From contig NC_081408.1 of assembly GCF_030272615.1 (NCBI RefSeq), forward strand, positions 407,077,889-407,141,888: DNA of 64,000 bases, read 5' to 3'. Position 1 is the stretch's first letter; every line of letters begins with the position of its first letter. The translations under genes and the position numbers were made by a program. The stretch comes from Cryptomeria japonica (Eukaryota; Streptophyta; Pinopsida; Cupressales; Cupressaceae). Shown here one piece after another: positions 46,772-55,981 of the stretch. The notes beneath the pieces are model-generated. The model saw only the letters and a list, made by a program, of their open reading frames with translations. It had not been told where the DNA came from and ran no database searches.

Positions 46772-48236
46772 CTATAAACTATGGAAAGTCAACTCCAACT
46801 TCGTCAACATTCCATATTTATAAGATTTACTTGACATCACTGTTTCATCTAATACCGTATTTAGAGTTGTAAATGGTTGGATGAATTCCAGAAAGCTTCT
46901 GGGAGTTGTGTCCTTTGGAAGCAAGTCTAAATCAGACTTCATTTTTATCTCCATGATTTTTTTGTAAGCTTCTTCTCCAATGAATTTATTTGATGTGTCA
47001 ATAGGCTTAGGCAAACCAAGTTTAATCAAATTATTTTTCATTTCTTGCAGCTTCACTATCTTTTTTCCACAATTATCCATAACTTCTGATGTTTCCCTTA
47101 GCTTCTAACATTTTTGAATGATAGATGATGTCTTAACTGTGGCATCAATGCGGCTCTTAATTCCCTTGGATGCCAAGTAGCTGTCACTGGAACTGTAGAC
47201 TACTTTCAGAATCTTTTTTGCCATTTCCTCTTTTGAATAAGCATGTGTGCTCTTCTCATAGTGGCCTTTGATTTTTATAAAAAATTGTCTCATACTTTCA
47301 GTCAATTGAAACCATTCACACAACTTCTCACTACTTTGCATTATTCGCTGCCAAATGTTTTCTTGTATATACTTCGTTGTATTTTTCATATTATCTTTCA
47401 ATCTATCCTCCAAAGTTTTTATTTTATCATTTGCATTGTGCGGGTCTTCTTTCATTTGTGTACATTTTTTTCTTTCTTCCTCTACTTCCTCTTGCAAATG
47501 TTTTTCTTTTTCCTTCCCATGATCCAATAGGTCCTATAACTTTCTCATTTTTGCGGCAGCAAACTCATAACTTTTGTATAATTTTTGAAAACTGGCTTTT
47601 TCCTCAACAATTTTTTTACTGCTTTTAGCCAGTTTTTCAGTCAGGTCCTTCAATTCTGCATCCTTCTTCTCCTACTCTGCAATTTCTACTACAGAGCCCG
47701 AATTTTTAATCCTTTTCTGTAAATCATTGCACTTGCTATCTGCTGCTTTCCTCCTTGATTTTCGTTTTCCAAGTCTGCCTGTAAATTTTCTATTTGTTTT
47801 TCCAGTTTATTTTTTTCTCTCTCCACCTTTAGCAGTGAAGTGTAGACCACTTTGTTAGTCCTTTTTGACACACTAATTTTGTCCACATTATGTACTTTGG
47901 AAAAATCCATATGGAGGGTGCTAACTTGAAATTGAGAGGGATCTATCTGACTGTGTGGTGGAGTTTTATCTTTAGATGTGTCTGGGGGCATAACAACCAT
48001 GAACTCCGTCATATCTTTCTGTGGGTCATATGTTGGAAATACCCTATTCCTTGCAGGCTGTTCGTTTACAACTTCAGATATGGAATTCCTATGAAATGCT
48101 TTCTTTTTTTCTTTATTTTCTTTTGTTGTGTGTTCATATTTTTCATAGTAATCACAAAATTGAAAATCTGGGCTTGCTGAAGCAATTGAATGTTTGAAAG
48201 GTGACATAGGAATACCATAGGCTCCATTTCCACTTA
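46772..48236 (-). pseudogene. Decayed C-terminal continuation of the large hAT passenger gene
   Basis: Directly after the 881-codon frame, a frameshift near 48220-48240 leads into another reading (NGAYGIPMSPFKHS…). It continues to a Lys/Glu-rich coiled-coil (EREKNKLEKQIENLQADLEN), with a second shift near 47740. From there to 46772 a single frame holds more coiled-coil (KEKHLQEEVEEERKKC) and a C-terminal globular stretch (KKIVKLQEMKNNLIKLGLP … RSFLEFIQPF). It is broken only by TAG codons at about 47672, 47534 and 47105. In sum about 450 codons appear to have once belonged to the upstream gene, giving a protein of roughly 1,300 residues. Confidence 0.6.
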
Positions 48237-50797
48237 TTCGTGGTTTTAACTAATGCTTGACCAGGATTACCAACAACAGTTCCTGTTGCTGTCCCACTCC
48301 CACTGACACTTTCATGTGTAGTTTTCATATTCTTTTGAGGTGTGTGATATGAAGCTACAAATGATTGATTTGTAGTATCAGTGACACTTGATATAGGATT
48401 CTTAATAGTATGAGATTGAGTATCTACCTCTAGTGGCCTCTTGCGAGAGATATTTTGTTGTTTTCCTTGTCTAACACCAAGACAACTAGTATCAGTAGTA
48501 GACCCCATGCCAACCCCACCAATCACAGTGGCACTTGACTGAACAATAATAGGAATACTATCCCTAGATTCCCCGCCAGTGGCAGTGGCACTTGATTCAC
48601 CACCAATGGGAATACCATGATGTAGTGGTGGTTGTGGATTTGAACCTGAAACAAATGAAGGTGGACCCTGAGGGTAATGAGTAGTACCTTTCCGTGATGA
48701 ATTTGAAGAATCAAGTCCAATGAGTGGTTTATAAGGACCTTTTGATTTTGACTGTGATGGAAGTTGTACTTGAAGTGGATACCAAATGCCATCTCCTCTG
48801 GCACCTAGACCACCACCTTCAAAACCCATTTTTTCCACAAGGTTTGTCCCTTTGCTATATTTTTCTTTCATGGACTCACTGACTCCACCTGATATTTTCG
48901 GGACTGTAGTAGTTGTTGGAGGGGGCTCAACGGAAACCTCATGCTCATCATCATCACCTTTAGTCCCGCCATGCTCCATATCCCACAGTTTGCTAAACTC
49001 TGCATCCTCATCGATGCTCTCAAATTTTGCACTTGTCTTTGGTTCACCGAGATTCCTCCTCATAGTCCAAAAATCATTTATTTTGGTTTGAGTGAAATAA
49101 TTCTCTTTATATTGGTGCAGAATTAATTTGGGAATAGTTTTTTTAGATGGATTAGCAGATTTTAGGTAGAAATTGTAGGACCTCCTATTCTGGATGTCCT
49201 GGCCCTCCTCTGTTGTCCTCTCTATGTGCATTTGCAATGCCATAATTTGTGATGAAATTTCTTTTGTTGAAATGTTATTGTCAGTTGCAATTTTCTCCAT
49301 CTCTTTTTTAACCTCATCCCAGGAGTCCTTGTTTCTAAGCTTTTCTAGCAATGGCTTACTTTCATGTTGACATAACGCTGAAGAGTTCCCATTTTTCTTA
49401 AGCCTTTCTTGAACTACACTGATTGGATCATACTGCCAGAGACCCTCATCACCAAAGTTAAAAACTGTCAAGAAATCATGTGTCATAGTGAATGCTTTTC
49501 TCTCAAATGTGAACCCTCCACATGAGAAAGGCAAGGAAGGAAATATGCTCTTCTTTTGCTGACCATGGAAGTGTCTATCTGTGCTCTCCAATTGTCGTAC
49601 ATACTCTAATACAAATACCCTCTCTGTCACATGTATTGGAAGTCTGTATGGTTTTACTGCCGATCCGTAAAACCTTAACATAGTGAATTCTTCCATGAAG
49701 AACCAGTCATCCAATTCTATTTGACTTCCGAGTTGAATGCAATCTCTACAAGACACAGACAACCTAGGCATTGGAGTGCTTGTAATTTCATTATACATTG
49801 GTGCCAAAAAGAAGTCTACAAAATGGTTGTAGTTCTTTCTGTTATCATGCATCCTTATCTTTGGGGTCCAATCATATATTGGACACTCTGTTCTCTTCCT
49901 AGTCTTCTCATCAATCTTATAGCTCACAATTTGAAGCTTGTTGGTCTCAAATATTGCACGATACTTGGATAGAAGGAGATAGCACAAGTAGGATGAGAAC
50001 CTAAATGTCTTACAGGAACCTTTTTTGATCATTAGTAACTGTTTTTTCATGGATTTTACAATGTGCTCAATAAAATTATATCTTATTGGCTGACCTGCAC
50101 AATGGATATTATAAATCAATTCAAGAAGGCTTGCACCCACTTCCCTATCATTTTCCAATCCCATGCAAAATGACAGCAAGGAAATAGTATCCCCAACCCA
50201 TGGAACAAAAAATTTAGAATCATAAGGAGGCTTATGATTCTGATCCAACATAATACCAGTACCAATCTTTATTAGAGCTTTGATAAATGAATCTCTGCGA
50301 CTTGGATTGAGACTCTCATAATTCTCTGCCAGCTTTCCTAGGTCAATTTGGACATTTGAGTTTTGGGCTTCAAATCCTAGGTTCAACAAACGAGCAAATT
50401 CTCCCTCGTTTATGGATAGAATTTCCTCTTTTGTATTTTTATTGACAATTGCTTTTTTATCTTCATCATAATTTTTGGCGCAGACCATGAGAAAATCAGG
50501 GCAAGGGAATACTTCAGGTAACACCATGCTTCCCAATCCAACAGCCCATGATGCGATTTTATTTGTTTTTTGTTGTAACATTGGGTTGAAAACAATAAAT
50601 TTTGCCCTAGATGCATCTGCCGCCTTAATAGACAATGTATATCTAATATCTATGATATGCTTTTCACCATGGATAGCAGGGTCATAAATATCATGGTATT
50701 CATCAGTGAAACCTGGTGTTTTAACCAGTTCAGTTAGGTACATTTTGTTTTTCACTTGGCTTCTTGTAGAACTACTGCTTCCCATTTTCCCCATCAC
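48152..50797 (-). CDS. Unrecognised large passenger protein, 881 codons intact
   Basis: The longest uninterrupted frame in the window. I do not recognise the family. The first 500 residues look globular: AKFIVFNPMLQQKTNKIASW, FARLLNLGFEAQN, then HIVKSMKKQLLMIKKG and FSSYLCYLLLSKYRAIFE, then KIRMHDNRKNYNHFVDFFLAP. The layout faintly resembles plant transposon accessory domains (PMD- or Athila ORF1-like helical folds), which is only an impression. Residues about 640-870 are Ser/Gly/Thr/Pro-rich and probably disordered. No zinc finger, nuclease or membrane segment was seen. The start Met at 50797 is followed closely by another at 50794. Upstream lie tandem repeats that could hold its promoter. 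Confidence 0.6.
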   Translation of the reverse strand: MMGKMGSSSSTRSQVKNKMYLTELVKTPGFTDEYHDIYDPAIHGEKHIIDIRYTLSIKAADASRAKFIVFNPMLQQKTNKIASWAVGLGSMVLPEVFPCPDFLMVCAKNYDEDKKAIVNKNTKEEILSINEGEFARLLNLGFEAQNSNVQIDLGKLAENYESLNPSRRDSFIKALIKIGTGIMLDQNHKPPYDSKFFVPWVGDTISLLSFCMGLENDREVGASLLELIYNIHCAGQPIRYNFIEHIVKSMKKQLLMIKKGSCKTFRFSSYLCYLLLSKYRAIFETNKLQIVSYKIDEKTRKRTECPIYDWTPKIRMHDNRKNYNHFVDFFLAPMYNEITSTPMPRLSVSCRDCIQLGSQIELDDWFFMEEFTMLRFYGSAVKPYRLPIHVTERVFVLEYVRQLESTDRHFHGQQKKSIFPSLPFSCGGFTFERKAFTMTHDFLTVFNFGDEGLWQYDPISVVQERLKKNGNSSALCQHESKPLLEKLRNKDSWDEVKKEMEKIATDNNISTKEISSQIMALQMHIERTTEEGQDIQNRRSYNFYLKSANPSKKTIPKLILHQYKENYFTQTKINDFWTMRRNLGEPKTSAKFESIDEDAEFSKLWDMEHGGTKGDDDEHEVSVEPPPTTTTVPKISGGVSESMKEKYSKGTNLVEKMGFEGGGLGARGDGIWYPLQVQLPSQSKSKGPYKPLIGLDSSNSSRKGTTHYPQGPPSFVSGSNPQPPLHHGIPIGGESSATATGGESRDSIPIIVQSSATVIGGVGMGSTTDTSCLGVRQGKQQNISRKRPLEVDTQSHTIKNPISSVTDTTNQSFVASYHTPQKNMKTTHESVSGSGTATGTVVGNPGQALVKTTNKWKWSLWYSYVTFQTFNCFSKPRFSIL

Positions 50798-51117
50798 TAT
50801 TATTGTTAATAATTCAAAATAATGCTAGATAAAAACCTGAAAATGCTAACCCTCAAATTGGACCACGGGATTACCAAAAGCAAAAAAGGTGGGATGTAGG
50901 TGTTCTAGATTTTACCCAGAAATTGGAATTTCTATTTCACTAGATTGGCACAAATAGTCTCTATTGCAACTTGCATTCCTCAATCTAGTAGCTGTTTCTG
51001 AATCTCCCTCGATTTACAGGTTTGTCCAAGAAATGAAAGACGATTATGATTTATGAGTCTCTTATTTTGAAAACTCTAAAAAGTAGAAAAGTAAAACCTA
51101 AATGGCAAAATATCAAG

Positions 51118-51302
51118 AATCATGTTGTAATTTTATTAATTACTATTAATAACTATTCGATGCCGAAGGACAAAACATTCATTACTTCAGTATAAATTCC
51201 GAGGACATTAAGAATCATGTTGTAATTTTATTAATTATTATTAATAACTATTCGATGTCGAAGGACAAAACATTCACTACTTCAGTATAAATTCTGAGGA
51301 CA
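51118..51302. repeat. 94-bp tandem duplication
   Basis: Two copies start GAATCATGTTGTAATTTTAT at 51118 and 51212 with only a few differences, just upstream of the large - strand gene. Confidence 0.85.
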
Positions 51303-51329
51303 TTAAATGTAATACATTCAATTTCGAGC

Positions 51330-52360
51330 GAAGTTCTCCCAAATGTGTTCACTTCCCACATTCGGGCCGAAATCCACCCTAAGCCGTTGATCTTTGCTCA
51401 TCCAACGGATGAGGGACCAAGGTACCTGTTGTGACTTTATGGGTCTATTTTTTAAGTCTGTTTAATAATTTTAAACTTCCGTCCGAAAAAGTGCTTTATA
51501 GACTTATATTTAATTAAATTTAAAACGTTTCAATTCCGGGTGAAGTTCTCCCAAATGTGTTCACTTCCCACATTCGGGCCGAATTCCACCCTAAGTCGTT
51601 GATCTTTGTTCATCCGACGGTCAATGGTACCTATTTTAAGATGTAGTGGGTCCCACGACTTCTACCATTTTTCTGGCACGTCACCATAATCGTGTCACTT
51701 TTCAGGTTTGATTTTTAGTCTATTTAATCATTTTAAACCTCCACCCAAAAAAAAGCTTTATAGATTTAATTATATTTAATTACATTTAAAATGTCCAATT
51801 CTAGGTGAAGTTCTCAGAAAGGTGTTCACTTCCCACATTCGGGCCGAAATCCACCCTAGGCGTTGATCTTTGTTCATCCAATGGTCGATGGTACCTGTTT
51901 TAAGATGTAGTGGGTCCCACGACTTCTGCCATTTTTATGGCACGTCACCATACTCGTGTCACTTTTTCAGTTTGATTTTTAGTCTATTTAATCATTTTAA
52001 AATTCCACTCAAAAAAAAAATTTTAGACTTAATTATATTTAATTAAATTTAAAATGTCCAATTTTGGGTGAAGTTCTCAGAAAGGTGTTCACTTCCCACA
52101 TTTGGGCCGAAATCCACCCTAGCCGTTGATCTTTGTTCATCCAACGGTCGATGGTACCTGTTTTTAGATGAAGTGGGTCCCATGACTTTTGCCATTTTTT
52201 CTGGCACATCACCATACTCGTGTTACTTTTCGGGTCTGTTTTTAAAGTCTACTTAATCATTTTAAAATTTCGCCCGAAAAAGAGATTTATAGTCTATAGA
52301 CTATAGACTTTCACTTAATTCTATTTAATTAAATTTAAAATGTTCAATTCCGGACATTGG
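51330..52360. repeat. Tandem ~263-bp repeats in the divergent intergenic region
   Basis: The word GAAGTTCTC followed by TGTTCACTTCCCACATT(C/T)GGGC recurs at 51330, 51542, 51807 and 52070, with spacings 212, 265 and 263. A partial unit ends near 52360. Each unit also has CGTTGATCTTTG, GGTACCTG and a TTTAATTAAATTTAAAATG tail. A diverged relic lies at about 55325-55440 near the right end. The array sits between the starts of two divergent passenger genes (50797 - and 53012 +). Confidence 0.85.
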
Positions 52361-53011
52361 GCAATAGTTTGAGATAACTATTAAATATAATGTTAATATT
52401 AGTTGTAAAAATTTTAAATTCAAAAATAGTATAAAACATGAAACTTAGTTTCTAGAATAAAACAAATAACTAAATAAAAATATAAATTTTGATATGCAAT
52501 TTGAAAGGTAAAAGTTTAATATTAAAAAGAAAACATTCAATATTAAATCTAAAATATTAATTTAAAGTTTAACAAAATTATTTGAAAATATGTTTACGAT
52601 ATATAATTTTCAAAAATAGTTTAAAAATATATATAAAATTTCAACATAAATTTAGTCTATTAATTTAAAAAAATGTGCAACTGTAGTCCCCAACTTGTTA
52701 AGGCGAGCAAATTTGGAAAGTACAAATGCCAAGGTGGCGATTAATTGTTGCACAAGGAGTTGTCTGCGGCATGCCGCACGAAAGGAGGAAGGGGAGGATG
52801 GTAGGAAATCTTTTTCCTGATCTCATGGCATTAATGTCTTATCGTGCACATTCATTACCCAGCCTATAAGAGTTAAGACGGCGACATATTTTTTTACCTT
52901 TTGATCTGTGTACCACTTTTTGCTTTGAAGCAGCTGCAGAAGAAATCTGTAGTTCGTAGAATCGTACCTTTTGTAAGATATTTTTTGCAGGAAGTGATTT
53001 TGAAATTGTAG
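52361..53011. other. AT-rich upstream region of the + strand passenger ORF
   Basis: Very AT-rich to 52680, then more balanced sequence up to the ORF start. No recognised core promoter; one possible leader begins near 52800. Confidence 0.35.
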
Positions 53012-53704
53012 GTGACAATGGAGGCCAATTTCACACTTCGAATAGACAAGAAGTTGGTGCCCTTTTTGGGCAAAGTATCTGATAAACGAATGCAAGGACT
53101 GTTCAGGTTTAAGGAGGAGAAGTTGTGGGCGGTAGCTCGACTGATGCTTGTGGAGGAGGTGGCACATATCAGTCATCGATATCGAACTAACATGGATGTT
53201 TACTCTCTGATTATGGCGTGGGCCTGTGAATTTGAACCGGGGGTGGAAAAGGTAAAACTCACATTGATCAAATTGATTGATGGGGAGTTTTTGATTAACC
53301 TGGATTCAATCTTGGAGTGGGTGGTGCTGGGAGTTGGCATTCGAATTATGGAAGGGGACGACCAGGAGGAATTGCTTCCTTTTATTCATGGCCCAGAGGA
53401 TGAAATCAAATACGAGTGCTGTGAACGAGCCCGAGTGGGGTGGGAAGCGATGAAACTCTTTGTTAAATTAACGAGGGTGGATGAAGTCCTGAATGCTTTG
53501 CATGTGGTGGCAAGGATGGAGGTTGGTAGGGCATTGAGAGATAGGGTTGAAGAAGGAAGGGCCATACAGCTACTGGCAAGCTTGGAGGGCGACCCCGACT
53601 TTGGGTTCCTAAACTGCATTCCAAATATGAAAGCTGAAGCGGCAAAAGGGAAAGCCAAAGCATCGACCTGCGAGGAGGGAAGGGATTGGGAGGAGGCGAC
53701 CTAG
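53012..53704 (+). CDS. Unrecognised passenger ORF, 230 codons
   Basis: An intact frame with markedly higher GC and ordinary-looking codon use, set in AT-rich DNA, so probably a real or recent coding region. The first residues MTMEANFTLRIDKKLVPFLG lead into a helical segment (FRFKEEKLWAVARLMLVEEVAHISH). Mid-protein comes a hydrophobic strand-like stretch (INLDSILEWVVLGVGIRIME), then helices (ALHVVARMEVGRALRDRVEEG), and a Lys/Ala-rich tail (EAAKGKAKAST). I do not recognise the family. The second Met at residue 3 could equally be the start. It is divergent from the large gene at 50797. It may be a captured host gene fragment or an element gene. Confidence 0.5.
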   Translation: MTMEANFTLRIDKKLVPFLGKVSDKRMQGLFRFKEEKLWAVARLMLVEEVAHISHRYRTNMDVYSLIMAWACEFEPGVEKVKLTLIKLIDGEFLINLDSILEWVVLGVGIRIMEGDDQEELLPFIHGPEDEIKYECCERARVGWEAMKLFVKLTRVDEVLNALHVVARMEVGRALRDRVEEGRAIQLLASLEGDPDFGFLNCIPNMKAEAAKGKAKASTCEEGRDWEEAT

Positions 53705-54327
53705 GGGGATAGTGAGACTGAGTGAGCGGCCTATCGGCAATGAACTAGTTTTTTTGTCTGCTTGCTATAAGCTATGGACAAATTTTGTATCTTGAAACTT
53801 TTCAATTAATTGAATGAATAAACCTTGACCGATAAACTTTTGTATCTTGCAACTTTTGAAATTTTGTATTTTGAATGACTATATAGTAATAGTATATATT
53901 TATAAAATTATAATCAACCATAATCAATGTACAAATAATTAATGGAACGAATTGAATTTTTTTTTTTTATAGCATTACATAAAAAGATCACAGTATTAAA
54001 TTTATTTCCATTGTTTAACAAATAATTGAAATAACGTAGCTCATATAAAAAAAACATTTGAAATAAATTAATTAATAAAAATGAAATCGAATTATAGAAA
54101 GCATTTTTATATCCATAAGACTGTAAGAGGCGAAGTGAAACAAACTGGAATTAAAAAAATTATCATTAATATTTATGCTTTTGAAATTTACAATTTTTTC
54201 GTCAGAGACTTGAGTCCCCCAAAAACTTAAAAGCCAAAATGAGTGAGCCACTGGCACTTAGCCTGTTAGGGTTCAAGGACATAGGAAAAAAAACTACAGG
54301 TAGTGGAATTGTTTACAATTTTGCCCT
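53705..54327. other. AT-rich spacer in the hAT element
   Basis: Contains a T/A-rich stretch with a poly-T run near 53957. Nothing coding recognised. Confidence 0.4.
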
Positions 54328-54931
54328 AAGAATCTGGCGCTCCTTCCATGTAAAATTCTTCAGACAACATAAGCTGAGAGAATTCTTCAAGCCACATGTA
54401 GTTTGGAAAGTCGTCCAGGAGGAACCATTTCCAGAGAAAGTCCCTACCAATCCATGCCCATTTTCTGTGATGCGTCAGCTGCTCCGCATTTAGGTTTAGG
54501 AGAAACGATTACCTGGCCACTGGCAGTGTTTGGCCAGGGAGGAGAAGCTTGGATAAATCACTTGCCCAAGGGATCCCCACCCCTACTTTTGCAAGAACGA
54601 CAAGAGTAATGTCATCTACAAGGAAGTCTTCCTTAAAAACCTTCCTCAACAGCATCAACATATCCACCTTGTCTCCTTCCAAGTCTAGAAGAGACGCTAA
54701 GAAGTGAGATGTAAGGTCCGTGTTAACACGGTACCTATTTTCATTTCATAGAAATTCTCTGCCCAACACCATCCACACAGCTTCATTGGTGAACGACCCA
54801 ACCTCCTTGCAGACTGATTGGAGGGTTGGGTCTCTAACGGAACCTAGAAAGGCCCTCTGGACCTCTACAGAAATGCTTCTCAAGCGGATGGGAGTGTCCA
54901 TCTTGAGAAAATAGATTAACAAATTAAACAA
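54328..54931 (-). pseudogene. Decayed unrecognised coding stretch, about 200 codons
   Basis: On the - strand one frame reads through about 200 codons with only two internal stops (TGA near 54745, TAA near 54513) before a TAG near 54328. Its composition is protein-like: MDTPIRLRSISVEVQRAFLG, KEVGSFTNEAVWMVLGREFL, TDLTSHFLASLLDLEGDKVD, VLAKVGVGIPWASDLSKLLL, then WIGRDFLWKWFLLDDFPNYM. The stretch is GC-richer than its flanks. I do not recognise it. It may be a captured exon set or the remnant of a further element gene. Confidence 0.45.
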
Positions 54932-55540
54932 CCTAAGCAGTGAGCCTATAAACCTAAAATACCATGAGCTCTGATGATTTATCTACCAAATGGCAAAGGC
55001 TAATTGAAGATGAAAGAAGTAGAGATCATATATAAATTGTTGAAGCTCTTGATTGTAATAATTACTTCTTTAACAGTATTAACTGCTATAAATTTTTTTA
55101 AATCTTTCGTATCTTTGCAAATCTTTCCCATACATGCACGAGTGTGTGAAATTGGAAACAACTATGAACCAGTACCAAATTGGCAAGTATCACATTGGAA
55201 GTCGTGGGGACAGAGTGGATTGCTGTAAGTGAAAAGATATATATTAAATGAACGAAATTATCGATCGTGATTTGTGACATTTGATATGTGTCTATTGAAT
55301 CCAATTCCATTCCGAGCACTTTCTGGTGAGCTATGTTCTCTTCAGAAAATTGGGCCGAAATAAAACTTCAGCCATTGATATACGATCATCGAACGATTTA
55401 AAATCATTGATAGATTTTAGATATGTGTCACCCTTTACGTGTCAAAGAGGCCGCGCTTATTGATACATCGTGCAGAGTCCAGACTCAATGTATTATGTGA
55501 TGTGATGTGCCTTGTCTATTAATGGCAATGAATTAATGAA
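54932..55540. other. Spacer with relic of the ~263-bp repeat
   Basis: About 55325-55440 carries GGGCCGAAAT, CAGCCATTGATATACGATCATCGAACG and neighbouring words in the same order as the 51330-52360 units, strongly diverged. Otherwise nothing recognised. Confidence 0.45.
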
Positions 55541-55912
55541 ATCGCCAATGAATTATATTTTGTACCATAAATAACAAAATATTCGCCAAAACAAATTAAA
55601 TAATTTTCAAGCGGTGGATAAAAATCACCAATACATTTAAATAATTTTCAAGCGGTGGATAAAAATCGCCAATACATTTAAATAATTTTTCCTTCGGAGT
55701 AAAATTTTTCGCTCATACAATTATATATTTGTTCCTTTTAACAATAATTATTCGCCTCCCACAATAAATATTTTCCCCATAGAACAAGGTATTATTTGCC
55801 AGAAATTTATGGCATTTTCATACCCTAGAAAAAAAATCGCCAATACAAGATAATTTTTTCATCATTTAAAAAAAAAATTCCGCCATCGATATGAAAATTT
55901 CCCCCCGAAAAT
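55540..55912. repeat. Right subterminal region with CGCC motifs
   Basis: At least seven TTCGCC, ATCGCC or CCGCC words. A 41-bp tandem duplication (TAATTTTCAAGCGGTGGAT at 55601 and 55642) also contains AATCRCCAAT. It mirrors the left subterminal region. Confidence 0.65.
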
Positions 55913-55959
55913 AATGTCTGATTCACCAGGATTTTACACAGTTGCCCGGGGGGGTTTCT

Positions 55960-55973
55960 TAAAGTTATCCCTG
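55960..55973 (-). repeat. hAT terminal inverted repeat, right
   Basis: Reverse complement CAGGGATAACTTTA, matching the left end at 10 of 14 positions. Confidence 0.65.
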
Positions 55974-55981
55974 ATGTTGGC
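55974..55981. repeat. 8-bp target-site duplication, right, of hAT element
   Basis: ATGTTGGC, identical to 42410-42417. Confidence 0.88.

Larger units (their letters stand above)
42418..55973 (+). mobile_element. Giant (13.6 kb) hAT DNA transposon with passenger genes
   Basis: The ends are CAAAGTTTACTTTA (left) and, reversed, CAGGGATAACTTTA (right), 10 of 14 identical, with the CA(G/A)(G/A)G start usual for hAT. Perfect 8-bp duplications flank it. Deleting the element and one duplication copy gives an uninterrupted PMD reading, RFAWGSSMLAHLYRDL, across the junction. It encodes a hAT transposase at 43224-45915 (+). Passenger regions lie at 50797-46772 (-), 53012-53704 (+) and 54931-54328 (-). 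Both ends are rich in CGCC motifs. Typical plant hAT elements are about 3-6 kb, so this is unusually large. Confidence 0.85.
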
